Counted from the first letter of the stretch, positions 1 to 9,280 are shown. The stretch: 49,810 nt of DNA from Pseudomonas sp. GM18 (GCF_000282195.1 NZ_AKJT01000083.1:1-49810); one strand, 5' to 3'. Numbers and translations: made by a program. The notes: generated from the sequence alone by a model not told the origin.

Positions 1-192
1 AGGCCTTGGAAAGGGAACAACCATTCCCAGCGGCCTGCGCCTTGCCTGGCCCGCTTTAAGGCGACAACGCGGCGGGGAAACTAATTGAGAACGCCCCCTA
101 GTCACAGGGGTGCACATAACTGTAATACGTTGGTCATAATGGCCGCTTATAACTGTCACGCTCGCCCGCCAGCGCGGGCTCAGGAGTCTGCC

Positions 193-1206
193 GTGAGCTT
201 TACCCCCGCCAACCGTTTGTTTCCTGCAACCCGCCTGCGTCGCAACCGTCGTGATGATTTTTCGCGTCGACTGGTTCGTGAAAACGTACTGACCGTCGAT
301 GACCTGATCCTGCCGGTGTTCGTGCTGGACGGTGAAAACCGTCGCGAAGCAGTGGCGTCGATGCCGGGCGTCGAACGCCTGACCATCGATCTGTTGCTGG
401 AAGAAGCAGCCAAATGGGTCGAGCTGGGAATTCCGGCGCTGGCACTGTTCCCGGTGACGCCACCTGAGCTCAAATCCCTGGACGCCGCTGAAGCCTGGAA
501 CCCCAACGGCATCGCTCAGCGTGCTACTCGTGCCTTGCGTGCGCAGTTCCCTGAGCTGGGTGTGATCACCGACGTTGCCCTGGACCCGTTCACTACCCAC
601 GGTCAGGACGGCATTCTCGACGAAGAAGGCTACGTGCAGAACGACATTACCGTCGACGCACTGGTTAAACAGGCCCTGTCCCACGCCGAAGCCGGCGCTC
701 AGGTGGTGGCTCCGTCAGACATGATGGACGGCCGCATTCAGGCGATCCGCGAAGCGCTGGAGCTGGCTGGGCACGTCAATGTGCGGATCATGGCCTACTC
801 GGCCAAGTACGCCAGTGCCTACTACGGCCCGTTCCGCGATGCGGTGGGTTCGGCGTTGAACCTGGGCAAGGCCAACAAGGCCTCCTATCAGATGGACCCG
901 GCCAACAGCAACGAAGCCCTGCACGAAGTGGCGGCGGACTTGTCAGAAGGCGCAGACATGGTCATGGTCAAGCCAGGCATGCCGTATCTGGATATCCTTT
1001 ATCGGGTCAAGGAAGAGTTCAAAGTGCCGACTTTTGTGTATCAGGTCAGCGGCGAATACGCCATGCACATGGCAGCGATCCAGAATGGCTGGTTGAGCGA
1101 AGGGGTTATCCTCGAATCCCTGACCGCTTTTAAACGTGCAGGCGCTGATGGCATCCTGACTTACTTTGCCGTCCGTGCTGCTCAATTGTTACGAGAGCAA
1201 AAATAG
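193..1206 (+). CDS. hemB: Delta-aminolevulinic acid dehydratase (porphobilinogen synthase)
   Basis: Condenses two 5-aminolevulinate molecules to porphobilinogen, the second common step of tetrapyrrole synthesis, in the cytoplasm. The protein is 337 residues, normal for the family. Both Schiff-base lysines are visible, in YSAKYAS and in VMVKPG. The metal loop reads DVALDPFTTHGQDG and lacks the cysteine triad of zinc enzymes, so this is the magnesium-type enzyme known from Pseudomonas. I chose the GTG at 193 because the product then begins VSFTPANR as in P. aeruginosa HemB and a CAGGAG ribosome site lies six bases upstream; the frame is open further upstream to 85 but that extension looks non-coding. 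ppk follows after 18 bases in the same direction, so the two may be co-transcribed. Confidence 0.96.
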   Translation: MSFTPANRLFPATRLRRNRRDDFSRRLVRENVLTVDDLILPVFVLDGENRREAVASMPGVERLTIDLLLEEAAKWVELGIPALALFPVTPPELKSLDAAEAWNPNGIAQRATRALRAQFPELGVITDVALDPFTTHGQDGILDEEGYVQNDITVDALVKQALSHAEAGAQVVAPSDMMDGRIQAIREALELAGHVNVRIMAYSAKYASAYYGPFRDAVGSALNLGKANKASYQMDPANSNEALHEVAADLSEGADMVMVKPGMPYLDILYRVKEEFKVPTFVYQVSGEYAMHMAAIQNGWLSEGVILESLTAFKRAGADGILTYFAVRAAQLLREQK

Positions 1207-1224
1207 CCCTCCCAGGAACATTCG

Positions 1225-3447
1225 ATGAATACCGAAGGACTCACTGAAGTTGCCGTAAAAGACGCTCAACCCGTGGTGGAGCAAATCGCCGAAACCCCGC
1301 CGGAGCTGGAGCCCGCTCCACCCGCGGTGGTGGCCGAGCCCGTTGTGGCGGCGCCAGCGATTGCCATTCCCGGTCTGGATGACAGCAGCCTGTACATCCA
1401 TCGCGAGCTCTCGCAACTGCAGTTCAATATCCGCGTGCTGGAACAGGCGCTGGATGAGTCCTACCCATTGCTGGAGCGGCTGAAGTTTTTGCTGATCTTC
1501 TCCAGCAACCTGGACGAGTTCTTCGAGATTCGTGTGGCCGGCCTGAAGAAGCAGATCACCTTCGCCCGTGAACAGGCCGGCGCCGATGGCCTGCAACCGC
1601 ACCAGGCCCTGGCCCGCATCAGCGAATTGGTGCACGGTCACGTCGACCGCCAATACGCGATCCTCAATGACATTCTGTTGCCGGAGCTGGAAAAACATCA
1701 GGTCCGCTTCATCCGTCGTCGTTACTGGACTACCAAACTCAAGACTTGGGTCCGCCGTTATTTCCGTGACGAGATCGCGCCGATCATCACCCCGATCGGC
1801 CTCGACCCGACGCACCCGTTCCCGTTGCTGGTGAACAAGAGCCTGAACTTCATCGTCGAGCTCGAAGGCATCGACGCCTTCGGTCGCGATTCCGGCCTGG
1901 CGATCATCCCGGCGCCGCGTCTGCTGCCGCGGGTTATCAAGGTGCCGGAAGAAGTCGGCGGCCCTGGCGACAACTACGTGTTCCTGTCGTCGATGATCCA
2001 CGCGCACGCCGATGACCTGTTCCAGGGCATGAAGGTCAAGGGCTGCTACCAGTTCCGCCTGACCCGGAACGCCGACCTCGCGGTCGACACCGAAGACGTA
2101 GAAGACCTGGCCCGCGCCCTGCGCGGCGAATTGTTCTCCCGTCGCTACGGTGATGCGGTGCGGCTGGAAGTGGCCGACACCTGCCCGAAACACCTGTCCG
2201 ATTACCTGCTCAAGCAGTTCAACCTGCAGGAGACCGAGCTGTATCAGGTCAACGGCCCGGTCAACCTGACGCGGCTGTTCAGCATCACCGGCCTGGACAG
2301 TCATCCGGAGCTGCAATACACCCCGTTCACCCCGCAGATCCCGAAACTGCTGCAGAACAGCGAGAACATTTTCAGCGTGATCAGCAAGCAGGACATCCTG
2401 CTGCTGCACCCGTTCGAGTCGTTCACCCCGGTGGTCGATTTGCTGCGTCAGGCGGCCAAGGATCCGCACGTGTTGGCGGTTCGCCAGACGTTGTATCGCA
2501 GCGGCGCCAACTCGGAGATCGTCGATGCACTGGTGGATGCCGCGCGCAACGGCAAGGAAGTGACGGCGGTGATCGAATTGCGCGCGCGGTTCGACGAAGA
2601 ATCCAACCTGCAACTGGCCAGCCGTCTGCAAGCGGCCGGTGCCGTGGTGATTTACGGTGTGGTCGGTTTCAAGACCCACGCCAAGATGATGCTGATTCTG
2701 CGTCGCGAAGCCGGCGAGATTGTCCGCTACGCCCACTTGGGCACCGGCAACTACCATGCCGCCAACGCCCGTCTGTACACCGACTACAGCTTGCTGACCT
2801 CCGACGATGCCTTGTGCGAAGACGTCGGCAAACTGTTCAGCCAGTTGATCGGCATGGGTAAAACCCTGCGCATGAAGAAGCTGTTGCACGCGCCGTTCAC
2901 GTTGAAGAAGGGCATGCTCGACATGATTGCCCGGGAGACGCAATTCGCCCTCGATGGCAAACCGGCGCACATCATCGCCAAGTTCAACTCGCTGACCGAT
3001 CCGAAAGTCATCCGCGCGTTGTACAAGGCCAGCCAGTCCGGGGTACGCATCGATCTGGTGGTGCGCGGCATGTGCTGCCTGCGACCGGGTATCGCCGGGG
3101 TGTCGCACAACATCCACGTGCGCTCGATCATCGGTCGTTTCCTGGAACACACCCGTGTCTTCTACTTCCTCAATGGCGGTGAAGAGCAGATGTTCCTGTC
3201 CAGTGCCGACTGGATGGAACGCAACCTCGACAAGCGCGTCGAGACTTGCTTCCCGGTCGAGGGCAAGAAGCTGATTTTGCGGGTCAAGAAAGAGCTGGAG
3301 CTTTATCTCACCGATAACACCCACAGCTGGAGCCTGCAGTCGGACGGTCGCTACATCCGCAACACCCCGACCGGCAACCAGAACCCGCGCAGTGCCCAAG
3401 CAACCTTGCTGGAGCGGTTGGGTAGCCCGATTCTGGCGGTTCGTTAA
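1225..3447 (+). CDS. ppk: Polyphosphate kinase 1
   Basis: Reversibly polymerises the terminal phosphate of ATP into polyphosphate. The 740-residue protein carries the PPK1 hallmarks: the N-terminal RELSQLQFNIRVLEQA segment, then two phospholipase-D-like catalytic domains. The motif YAHLGTGNYH contains the autophosphorylated histidine, and a second conserved histidine sits in FLEHTRVFYF. The first 50 residues or so are a proline/glutamate-rich extension not needed for the core, typical of Pseudomonas orthologues. It faces ppx across a terminator, so synthesis and degradation genes are convergent rather than in one operon as in E. coli. Confidence 0.96.
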   Translation: MNTEGLTEVAVKDAQPVVEQIAETPPELEPAPPAVVAEPVVAAPAIAIPGLDDSSLYIHRELSQLQFNIRVLEQALDESYPLLERLKFLLIFSSNLDEFFEIRVAGLKKQITFAREQAGADGLQPHQALARISELVHGHVDRQYAILNDILLPELEKHQVRFIRRRYWTTKLKTWVRRYFRDEIAPIITPIGLDPTHPFPLLVNKSLNFIVELEGIDAFGRDSGLAIIPAPRLLPRVIKVPEEVGGPGDNYVFLSSMIHAHADDLFQGMKVKGCYQFRLTRNADLAVDTEDVEDLARALRGELFSRRYGDAVRLEVADTCPKHLSDYLLKQFNLQETELYQVNGPVNLTRLFSITGLDSHPELQYTPFTPQIPKLLQNSENIFSVISKQDILLLHPFESFTPVVDLLRQAAKDPHVLAVRQTLYRSGANSEIVDALVDAARNGKEVTAVIELRARFDEESNLQLASRLQAAGAVVIYGVVGFKTHAKMMLILRREAGEIVRYAHLGTGNYHAANARLYTDYSLLTSDDALCEDVGKLFSQLIGMGKTLRMKKLLHAPFTLKKGMLDMIARETQFALDGKPAHIIAKFNSLTDPKVIRALYKASQSGVRIDLVVRGMCCLRPGIAGVSHNIHVRSIIGRFLEHTRVFYFLNGGEEQMFLSSADWMERNLDKRVETCFPVEGKKLILRVKKELELYLTDNTHSWSLQSDGRYIRNTPTGNQNPRSAQATLLERLGSPILAVR

Positions 3448-3464
3448 CGCAAACCTTGGGTGAT

Positions 3465-3500
3465 AAAAAATGGCGATCCATGCGGATCGCCATTTTTTTA
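3465..3500. terminator. Bidirectional intrinsic terminator between ppk and ppx
   Basis: A perfect stem, TGGCGATCC pairing with GGATCGCCA around a short ATGC loop, is flanked by an A-run on the left and a T-run on the right, so it can terminate both ppk (plus) and ppx (minus) transcripts. Confidence 0.85.
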
Positions 3501-3520
3501 TCGAACGTTAATCACGCCCC

Positions 3521-3592
3521 CCTGTAGGAGCACGGCTTGCCGGCGAAGGCGTCCGTGAGATCGCCTTCGCCGGCAAGCCGTGCTTCTACAGG
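3521..3592. repeat. REP-type inverted pair
   Basis: Two near-identical arms (CCTGTAGGAGCACGGCTTGC... and its reverse complement ending in CTACAGG) are separated by a short spacer. The TGTAGGAGC...GGCTTGCC(G)GCGAAGGCG core is the common REP/REPIN pattern of P. fluorescens-group genomes. It lies in the convergent ppk/ppx gap. Confidence 0.8.
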
Positions 3593-3600
3593 AGTGGGGT

Positions 3601-5103
3601 TTAGCGAACGTTCAGTACGAAGCCGACGCGGGTCAGCCATTCCGCTTCCAGGGCGAAGTCGGCCTGGGTCAACTGGTTGTCATCCAGCCAATGTTCCGGG
3701 AATAACACATCCAGGCTGTCGCCGTTGGCGTGCAGCACGACCTGTGGCATTGCCTGGGTGCCACGGATGTGGTGGAACAGAATCGCAAAGCGCAGCAGCA
3801 CGCACAGGCGAATCAGCTTGATGCCGTCGTCGCCAAAATCGGCAAACCTGTCCTTGGGAATATTGCGACGGTGGCCACGCACCAGTAGCGCGAGCATCAG
3901 TTGGTCTTCGCGGGAGAATCCGGCCAGGTCCGAGTGCTCGATCAGGTACGAGCCGTGTTTGTGATACTGATAGTGGGCGATGTCCAGGCCCACTTCATGG
4001 ACCTTGGCCGCCCAGCTCAGCAGTTCGCGCCAGACGCCATCATCCAGCTCCCAGTCTGCGGCCACTTGATCGAAGGCATGCAGCGCCTTGCGTTCGACCC
4101 GCGCGGCTTGCTCCAGATCAACGTGGTAACGCTCCATGAGCGAGCTGAGCGTGCGCTCACGGACATCTTCGTGATGATGACGGCCCAACAGGTCATAGAG
4201 CACGCCTTCGCGCAGGGCGCCTTCACAGTGGTCCATGCGTTGCAGTTCGAGGGCGTCGAAGATCGCTTCGAGAATCGCCAGCCCGGCGGGAAAGATCGCC
4301 CGGCGGTCGGGCTTGATGCCTTCGAAGTCGATTTTCTCGACATCGCCGAGTTTGATCAGCTTGCGCTTGAGCCAGGCCAGGCCTTCGGCGTTCACTTCGC
4401 CAGTGCCATGCCCGCCGGCCTTCAGCGCCAGGCCAATGGCGCGAATGGTGCCCGAGGAGCCGATGGCTTCATCCCAGGTCAGGCGGTGCAGGGCGTGTTC
4501 GATGCTCATGATCTCCAGCCGCGCTGCGGTATACGCCTGGGCGTAGCGGGCCGGGGTGATCTTGCCGTCCTTGAAATAGCGTTGGGTGTAGCTGACGCAA
4601 CCCATTTGCAGGCTTTCGCGCAACAATGGCTCGAATCTCTGCCCGATGATGAATTCGGTACTGCCACCGCCGATGTCGGCCACCAGGCGCTTGCCCGGGG
4701 TGTCGGCGAGGGTGTGGGAGACGCCGAGGTAAATCAGACGGGCTTCTTCACGGCCGGAGATGACTTCTACCGGATGGCCGAGGATTTCTTCGGCGCGACG
4801 GATGAATTCGCCACGGTTACGGGCTTCGCGCAGGGCGTTGGTGCCGACGATCCGCACAGCGCCAGGCGGCAAACCGTTGATCAGTTGGGCGAAACGCTTC
4901 AGGCAATCGAGCCCGCGCTGGATGGATTCTTCGCTGAGTTGACGCTCTTCGTCGATGCCGGCGGCCAGCTGAACCTTCTCCCCGAGACGTTCGAGAATCC
5001 GGATTTCGTCGTTCTGGGCCTTGGCCACGACCATGTGAAAGCTGTTGGAGCCCAGGTCGATTGCGGCGATCAGGGACAGATTCTTGACTTGGGATAGCGG
5101 CAT
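3601..5103 (-). CDS. ppx: Exopolyphosphatase (Ppx/GppA family)
   Basis: Removes terminal phosphates from polyphosphate chains. At 500 residues it has the ASKHA-fold Ppx/GppA domain, with AAIDLGSNSFHMVVA near the N-terminus and the second phosphate motif DIGGGSTEFIIG around residue 140. A C-terminal HD-like helical domain follows (VHEVGLDI, GHRRNI). The start at 5103 gives MPLSQVKNLSL directly ahead of the conserved domain. GppA is a close alternative, but the position opposite ppk and the length favour Ppx. Confidence 0.93.
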   Translation of the reverse strand: MPLSQVKNLSLIAAIDLGSNSFHMVVAKAQNDEIRILERLGEKVQLAAGIDEERQLSEESIQRGLDCLKRFAQLINGLPPGAVRIVGTNALREARNRGEFIRRAEEILGHPVEVISGREEARLIYLGVSHTLADTPGKRLVADIGGGSTEFIIGQRFEPLLRESLQMGCVSYTQRYFKDGKITPARYAQAYTAARLEIMSIEHALHRLTWDEAIGSSGTIRAIGLALKAGGHGTGEVNAEGLAWLKRKLIKLGDVEKIDFEGIKPDRRAIFPAGLAILEAIFDALELQRMDHCEGALREGVLYDLLGRHHHEDVRERTLSSLMERYHVDLEQAARVERKALHAFDQVAADWELDDGVWRELLSWAAKVHEVGLDIAHYQYHKHGSYLIEHSDLAGFSREDQLMLALLVRGHRRNIPKDRFADFGDDGIKLIRLCVLLRFAILFHHIRGTQAMPQVVLHANGDSLDVLFPEHWLDDNQLTQADFALEAEWLTRVGFVLNVR

Positions 5104-5166
5104 GGTCAGGGGGTCTCGGTCGATAACCTCGACATCCTGCCACGATCAAACGCTCGCGCCAACGCA

Positions 5167-5309
5167 CAGGAGCTGCCGAAGGCTGCGATCTTTCACCACG
5201 GGGACTTGTGGTGTTGCTGTTGGCCCCTTCGCGGGCAAGCCTCGCTCCTACAGGTTCTCAATTGCACGGACGGCGCAAAACCCTGTAGAAGCGAGGCTTG
5301 CCCGCGAAG
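5167..5309. repeat. REP cluster: one single element plus an inverted pair
   Basis: Positions 5167-5193 hold one AGGAGCTGCCG(A)AGGCTGCGATC-type element, related to those at 19902 and 31442. Positions 5227-5254 and 5282-5309 form an inverted pair of the other type (CTTCGCGGGCAAGCCTCGCT and its complement). They fill the gap between the upstream end of ppx and the 3' end of the ABC ATPase gene; no gene is seen here. Confidence 0.75.
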
Positions 5310-5335
5310 GCGGCCTCAGATGCGCTGAAGAACTC

Positions 5336-6073
5336 TCAGCCCGTCGCCTCCACGGTCCCAATGAAGTTAGCCAGCTCCGCCGTCTGCGGATTGGCAAACA
5401 ATACCTTCGGATCTCCCACCTCATGCACCTTGCCCTGATGCATGAACACCAACTTATCCCCAACCTCCCGGGCAAAACGCATTTCATGGGTGACCATAAT
5501 CAATGTCATGCCTTCCTTGGCCAGTTGCCGGACCACGCTCAACACTTCATTGACCAGTTCCGGGTCCAGGGCCGAGGTGATTTCGTCGCACAGCAAGACT
5601 TTCGGCGACATGGCCAGCGCCCGGGCGATCGCCACCCGCTGTTGCTGGCCGCCAGAGAGTCGATCCGGGAAGGCGTCGAATTTCTCGCCCAGCCCGACCC
5701 GCTCCAGCATCTGTCGCGCCAGTTCGGCGGCTTTGGCTTTCGGCACTTTCTGCACCACTTGTGGCGCAAGCATGACGTTTTCGCCGACGGTCAGGTGCGG
5801 GAACAGGTTGAACTGCTGGAACACCATCCCGACTTTCTGCCGCAAGCTGCGCAGGTCGGCGCGGGCAGCATCGAGGTATTCGCCGTCGACTTCAATCACA
5901 CCGTCGTTGATCGACTCCAGACCATTGAGAGTGCGCAACAAGGTGGACTTGCCCGAGCCGCTGCGACCGATGATCGCCACCACCTGGCCTTCCTCGATAC
6001 TCAGGTCGATGCCTTTGAGTACATGGTGGTCGCCGTAATATTTATGCAGGGCGGAAATTCTAAGCAGAGGCAT
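5336..6073 (-). CDS. Polar amino-acid ABC transporter, ATP-binding subunit
   Basis: ATPase of a PAAT-family importer, at the inner face of the cytoplasmic membrane. The 245-residue protein shows Walker A GRSGSGKST, Q-loop VFQQFNLFPH, signature LSGGQQQR, Walker B VLLCDEITSALD and H-loop THEM, the GlnQ/HisP pattern. It is the last gene of a four-gene leftward cluster and overlaps the preceding permease gene by 14 bases, which indicates translational coupling. The exact substrate cannot be read from the ATPase. Confidence 0.93.
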   Translation of the reverse strand: MPLLRISALHKYYGDHHVLKGIDLSIEEGQVVAIIGRSGSGKSTLLRTLNGLESINDGVIEVDGEYLDAARADLRSLRQKVGMVFQQFNLFPHLTVGENVMLAPQVVQKVPKAKAAELARQMLERVGLGEKFDAFPDRLSGGQQQRVAIARALAMSPKVLLCDEITSALDPELVNEVLSVVRQLAKEGMTLIMVTHEMRFAREVGDKLVFMHQGKVHEVGDPKVLFANPQTAELANFIGTVEATG

Positions 6074-6710
6074 GCAGTCTCCTTTCCAGGTAGCGCGCGC
6101 TGAGGGACAAGGGGTAGCAGAGCAGGAAGTAACCGAGGGCGACGAGGCCGTAGACCATGAACGGTTCGAAGGTCGCGTTGGCGAGCATGCCGCCGGTCTT
6201 GGTCAGTTCGGTAAAGCCGATGATCGAGGTGACGGCGGTGCCTTTGACCACTTGCACCGAGAAGCCTACGGTTGGCGCTACGGCGATGCGCAGCGCTTGC
6301 GGCAGGATCACGTAACGCAATTGCTCCAGCGGGTTGAGCGCCAGGCTCGACGAGGCTTCCCACTGGCCGTTGGGGATCGAGTCGACGCAACCGCGCCAGA
6401 TCTCCGCCAGGTAGGCGCTGGTGAACAGCGTCAAGGCAATCGCCGCTGCCATCCACGGTGAAATTTCCACACCGGCCAAGGCCACACCGAAGAACACCAG
6501 AAACAGCTGCATCAACAACGGCGTGCCCTGGAACAATTCGATGTAGGTGCGGGCGAAGTGGTTGGGCAGGGATTTCTTTGAAATCCGCATCACCATGATC
6601 AGCAAACCGATCAGCCCACCGCCGATAAACGCCACCAGCGACAACGCCAGAGTCCACTGCAGGCCGGTGAGCAGGTTGCGCAGGATGTCCCAGAAGGTGA
6701 AATCGCTCAT
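6060..6710 (-). CDS. Polar amino-acid ABC transporter permease (second)
   Basis: One of two membrane subunits that pair to form the import channel. The 216-residue protein has about five hydrophobic segments and the family EAA-type loop (GQWEASSSLALNPLEQLRYVILPQALR) contacting the ATPase. The start at 6710 gives MSDFTFWDILRN and overlaps the stop of the upstream permease as ATGA; an upstream in-frame ATG at 6791 would run deep into that gene and is rejected. Two related permeases in a row are typical of heteromeric PAAT systems. Confidence 0.92.
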   Translation of the reverse strand: MSDFTFWDILRNLLTGLQWTLALSLVAFIGGGLIGLLIMVMRISKKSLPNHFARTYIELFQGTPLLMQLFLVFFGVALAGVEISPWMAAAIALTLFTSAYLAEIWRGCVDSIPNGQWEASSSLALNPLEQLRYVILPQALRIAVAPTVGFSVQVVKGTAVTSIIGFTELTKTGGMLANATFEPFMVYGLVALGYFLLCYPLSLSARYLERRLHASA

Positions 6711-7387
6711 TGGCTGCTCCTTGCGCTGCTTTTGGACAGGTAGCGGCGGCCGATCCAGTTCAGCAATTGGCGGATCAGCAGCGCCATGCACAGGTAGATC
6801 AGCGTGGTCAGGGCATAGGTTTCAAAGGCACGGAAGTTGCGCGATTGAATGAAGTTGGCGGCGAAGCTCAGCTCTTCGGTAGCGATCTGCGAACAGACCG
6901 CCGAGCCGAGCATGACGATGATGATCTGGCTGCTCAGGGCCGGCCAGACCTTGCCCAGTGCCGGCAGCAGAACCACATAACGGAAGGCTTCGAAACGCGA
7001 CATCGCCAGGGCGGCCGCGGCTTCCAGTTGCCCGCGGGGGATCGCTTGAATGCCGGCGCGGATGATCTCGGTCGAATAGGCACCCAGGTTGATCACCATC
7101 GCCAGCACCGCCGCCTGCCATTCGGAAATCTGCAGGCCCAGCGACGGCAAACCGAAGAAGATGAAAAACAACTGCACCAGAAAGGGTGTGTTGCGGATCA
7201 ACTCGACGTAGACCCCGAAAATGCCGGCGAACGGGCGGATGTTCCACGCCCGCACCAACGCGCCGACGATGCCCAGAGCGACCCCGAACACTGCGCCAAC
7301 GGCCGTCAGCTCAAGAGTGAACAGCGCACCGCGCAGCAGCAGGTCGGTGTTTTCTACCACCGGCAAGAAATCGAACTGATAAGCCAT
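6707..7387 (-). CDS. Polar amino-acid ABC transporter permease (first)
   Basis: First membrane subunit of the importer, 226 residues, with several transmembrane segments and the EAA loop (GQLEAAAALAMSRFEAFRYVVLLPALG). It begins 22 bases after the binding-protein gene and its stop overlaps the next start by four bases (ATGA). It resembles the partner permease, as expected for subunits that arose by duplication and pair as a heterodimer. Confidence 0.92.
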   Translation of the reverse strand: MAYQFDFLPVVENTDLLLRGALFTLELTAVGAVFGVALGIVGALVRAWNIRPFAGIFGVYVELIRNTPFLVQLFFIFFGLPSLGLQISEWQAAVLAMVINLGAYSTEIIRAGIQAIPRGQLEAAAALAMSRFEAFRYVVLLPALGKVWPALSSQIIIVMLGSAVCSQIATEELSFAANFIQSRNFRAFETYALTTLIYLCMALLIRQLLNWIGRRYLSKSSARSSQ

Positions 7388-7409
7388 AAGTCGTCTCCCG
7401 CGCGAACGA

Positions 7410-8195
7410 TCAGAGATCGGCCGGCAGCGGTTCTTTCAGCCAGGTTTGCGAGTTCTTTTCCAGCGCACCGTCAGCCTTGGCGGTGGTGAGGATCTGATTG
7501 ACCTTGTCCAGCAACGCCGGCTCGTTCTTGTTTACGCCGACGTACACCGGCGAGTCCTTGAGCTTCACTTTCAGGGTCGGTACGCGTTTCGGGTTTTTCT
7601 CGCTGATGGCCACCATCACCACGTTGCCGCTGGCGATCAGGTCGACCTGGCCCGCGAGGTAGGCGGCGATGGTCGAGTTGTTGTCTTCGAAGCGTTTGAT
7701 GGTCACGCCTTCGGGGGCGACTTTGGTCAGCTCAATGTCTTCGATGGCGCCACGGGTGACGCTGATGGTTTTGCCCTTGAGATCATCCAGGCCGCTGATG
7801 GCGGCGTCTGGCGGGCCGAACACGGCGAGGTAGAACGGTGCGTAGGCACGGGAGAAATCGATGACTTTCTCGCGCTCCGGGTTCTTGCCGAGGCTGGAAA
7901 TCACCAGGTCGACCTTGCCGGTGGTCAGGAACGGGATGCGGTTGGTGCTATTGACCGGGGTCAGCTCGAGTTTGACCTTGAGTTGGTCGGCCAGCAGTTT
8001 GGCGGTATCGATGTCGAGGCCGCGAGGTTTCATGTCCGGGCCGACCGAACCGAACGGCGGGAAGTCCTGGGGCACGGCGACTTTGAGGGTGCCGCGTTTG
8101 ACCACATCCTCCAGACCGTCGGCGTGGGCGGGAGCCTGGCTCAGCATCAGGCTGGCAAACAGGGCTGCGAGGAGGGCGCTGTAACGCTGGGTCAT
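7410..8195 (-). CDS. Periplasmic polar amino-acid-binding protein of the ABC transporter
   Basis: Captures the substrate in the periplasm and delivers it to the permeases. The 261-residue precursor has a clear signal peptide (cleavage probably after APAHA near residue 25). The SBP family 3 domain follows, with GTLKVAVPQDFPPFG, GLDIDTAKLLADQL and the DLVISSLGKNPEREK region. I chose ATG 8195 because it starts the signal peptide and has GGAG upstream; the frame stays open to 8378 without a signal-like start. The gene is read from a strong sigma-54 promoter candidate. Specificity is not clear; an acidic, basic or cystine-like ligand are all possible. Confidence 0.9.
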   Translation of the reverse strand: MTQRYSALLAALFASLMLSQAPAHADGLEDVVKRGTLKVAVPQDFPPFGSVGPDMKPRGLDIDTAKLLADQLKVKLELTPVNSTNRIPFLTTGKVDLVISSLGKNPEREKVIDFSRAYAPFYLAVFGPPDAAISGLDDLKGKTISVTRGAIEDIELTKVAPEGVTIKRFEDNNSTIAAYLAGQVDLIASGNVVMVAISEKNPKRVPTLKVKLKDSPVYVGVNKNEPALLDKVNQILTTAKADGALEKNSQTWLKEPLPADL

Positions 8196-8240
8196 GGCAA
8201 ATCTCCGGATCGGCGGGAAGTGATTTCTGCGGATCGACAG

Positions 8241-8256
8241 AGCACGGGCCATGCCA
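8241..8256 (-). promoter_or_regulatory. Sigma-54 (-24/-12) promoter for the amino-acid transporter
   Basis: On the minus strand the sequence TGGCATGGCCCGTGCT matches the consensus TGGCAC-N5-TTGC with GG and GC exactly ten bases apart. The expected transcription start is about 30-35 bases ahead of the binding-protein ATG. Sigma-54 control fits nitrogen- or substrate-regulated amino-acid uptake. Confidence 0.6.
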
Positions 8257-8452
8257 AGATTCGTTTTTAGGGGGTGCAGGCCACGGTTTTGCTGGTGTCG
8301 CTCGGTCTTACTGGTCTGAACAGTTGGGTGGTGTTTCGCACCCTGATGGCGCACCCGTGAAAAATCCCGAACCCCCATGGGGCACGACTTGCCGGACGTC
8401 GCGAATAGCTTTACAACTAGCCGCTCATTGGCCTGGTTCGTCTGAAGAAACC

Positions 8453-9160
8453 ATGAACTCGATCTCCCGCGCAGTACCTGAAGTGGCGCTGCAAGCCATC
8501 CGCAAACTGATCACCGAGCAAGGTTTCGGGCCGGGGGATGCCTTGCCCTCGCAACGGGACCTGGCGGTGCAATTGGGGGTCAGCCGGGCGTCGTTGCGCG
8601 AGGCGTTGTCGTCCCTGAGTGCGCTGGGCGTGATCAGCATCCAGCCGGGCAAGGGCGTGTTCGTGCAATCACCGGTCGATCTGCCCCGGGGCGATGCGGT
8701 GCCAGGCTGGCCATTCGCGGCCCAGGCATCGCCGCTGGACATCTTCCAGTTGCGCTATGCGCTGGAGGGTTTTGCCTCAGGTTTGGCAGCCGTAACCCTG
8801 AGCACCGAGGATCTCGATGCCCTGGAAGACAACGTCGCCGCCATGCGCAACGAACTGCGTGCCGCCAACTTCGATGCGGCGGCGCGACTGGACTTCGAGT
8901 TTCACCGGCGCATCCTCCTGGCCAGCGGCAATCAGGCGATGCTGAGCATCCTGACAGCCAGCGCCGACATCTTTCTGGAGAGCCAGAAGCTACCGTTCAT
9001 CCGGGCCGAACGGGCCATGGAAACCTGGCAGGAACACCGTAAAATCCTCCGTGCCCTGGCGCGCCGATCGTCCGGCGCCGCACAGAAGGCCATGCAGGAA
9101 CATGTGCGCAACGCCGCCCTGCGCACCGGAATTGCCTTCGTCGCTCCCGCCACCTCGTGA
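8453..9160 (+). CDS. FadR-subfamily GntR transcriptional regulator
   Basis: Probable repressor or activator of the divergent amino-acid transporter genes. The 235-residue protein has an N-terminal winged helix (LPSQRDLAVQLGVSRASLREAL, then the wing IQPGKGVFVQ) and a C-terminal all-helical FCD ligand domain. That domain keeps the usual D..H, H and H metal-binding positions (DFEFHRRI, EHRKI, EHVRNA). The ATG at 8453 places the HTH at the normal distance; the frame is open upstream to 8324 but that segment is not family-like. Divergent placement suggests it senses the transported compound or a metabolite. Confidence 0.87.
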   Translation: MNSISRAVPEVALQAIRKLITEQGFGPGDALPSQRDLAVQLGVSRASLREALSSLSALGVISIQPGKGVFVQSPVDLPRGDAVPGWPFAAQASPLDIFQLRYALEGFASGLAAVTLSTEDLDALEDNVAAMRNELRAANFDAAARLDFEFHRRILLASGNQAMLSILTASADIFLESQKLPFIRAERAMETWQEHRKILRALARRSSGAAQKAMQEHVRNAALRTGIAFVAPATS

Positions 9161-9280
9161 CTTGAGCTATACCCAAATTCATGGGCCACCATAGCGAGAC
9201 TCAATCATCTGCGGCTTCCTGAACGGGGGAAGGGCAGCTATGATGGGCCACGTTTTTTTGCTTACAACCTGGAGACTTCC

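Noticed and set aside
1..192. End of an upstream gene or a promoter before hemB
   Set aside because: Several small dyads (for example GGGAA/TTCCC near 13-28 and CCCCT/AGGGG near 96-111) and -10-like hexamers were seen, but none is convincing; no coding frame is supported here.
1189..3399. A 736-codon open frame antisense to ppk
   Set aside because: It mirrors the codon pattern of the well-supported ppk gene and its translation is low-complexity (rich in Q, R, V, D) with no family-like motif; GC-rich genes often leave such open antisense frames.
3521..5309. CRISPR-like repeats
   Set aside because: The repeats here are inverted, not directly repeated with regular spacers, and match REP elements; no cas genes are present.
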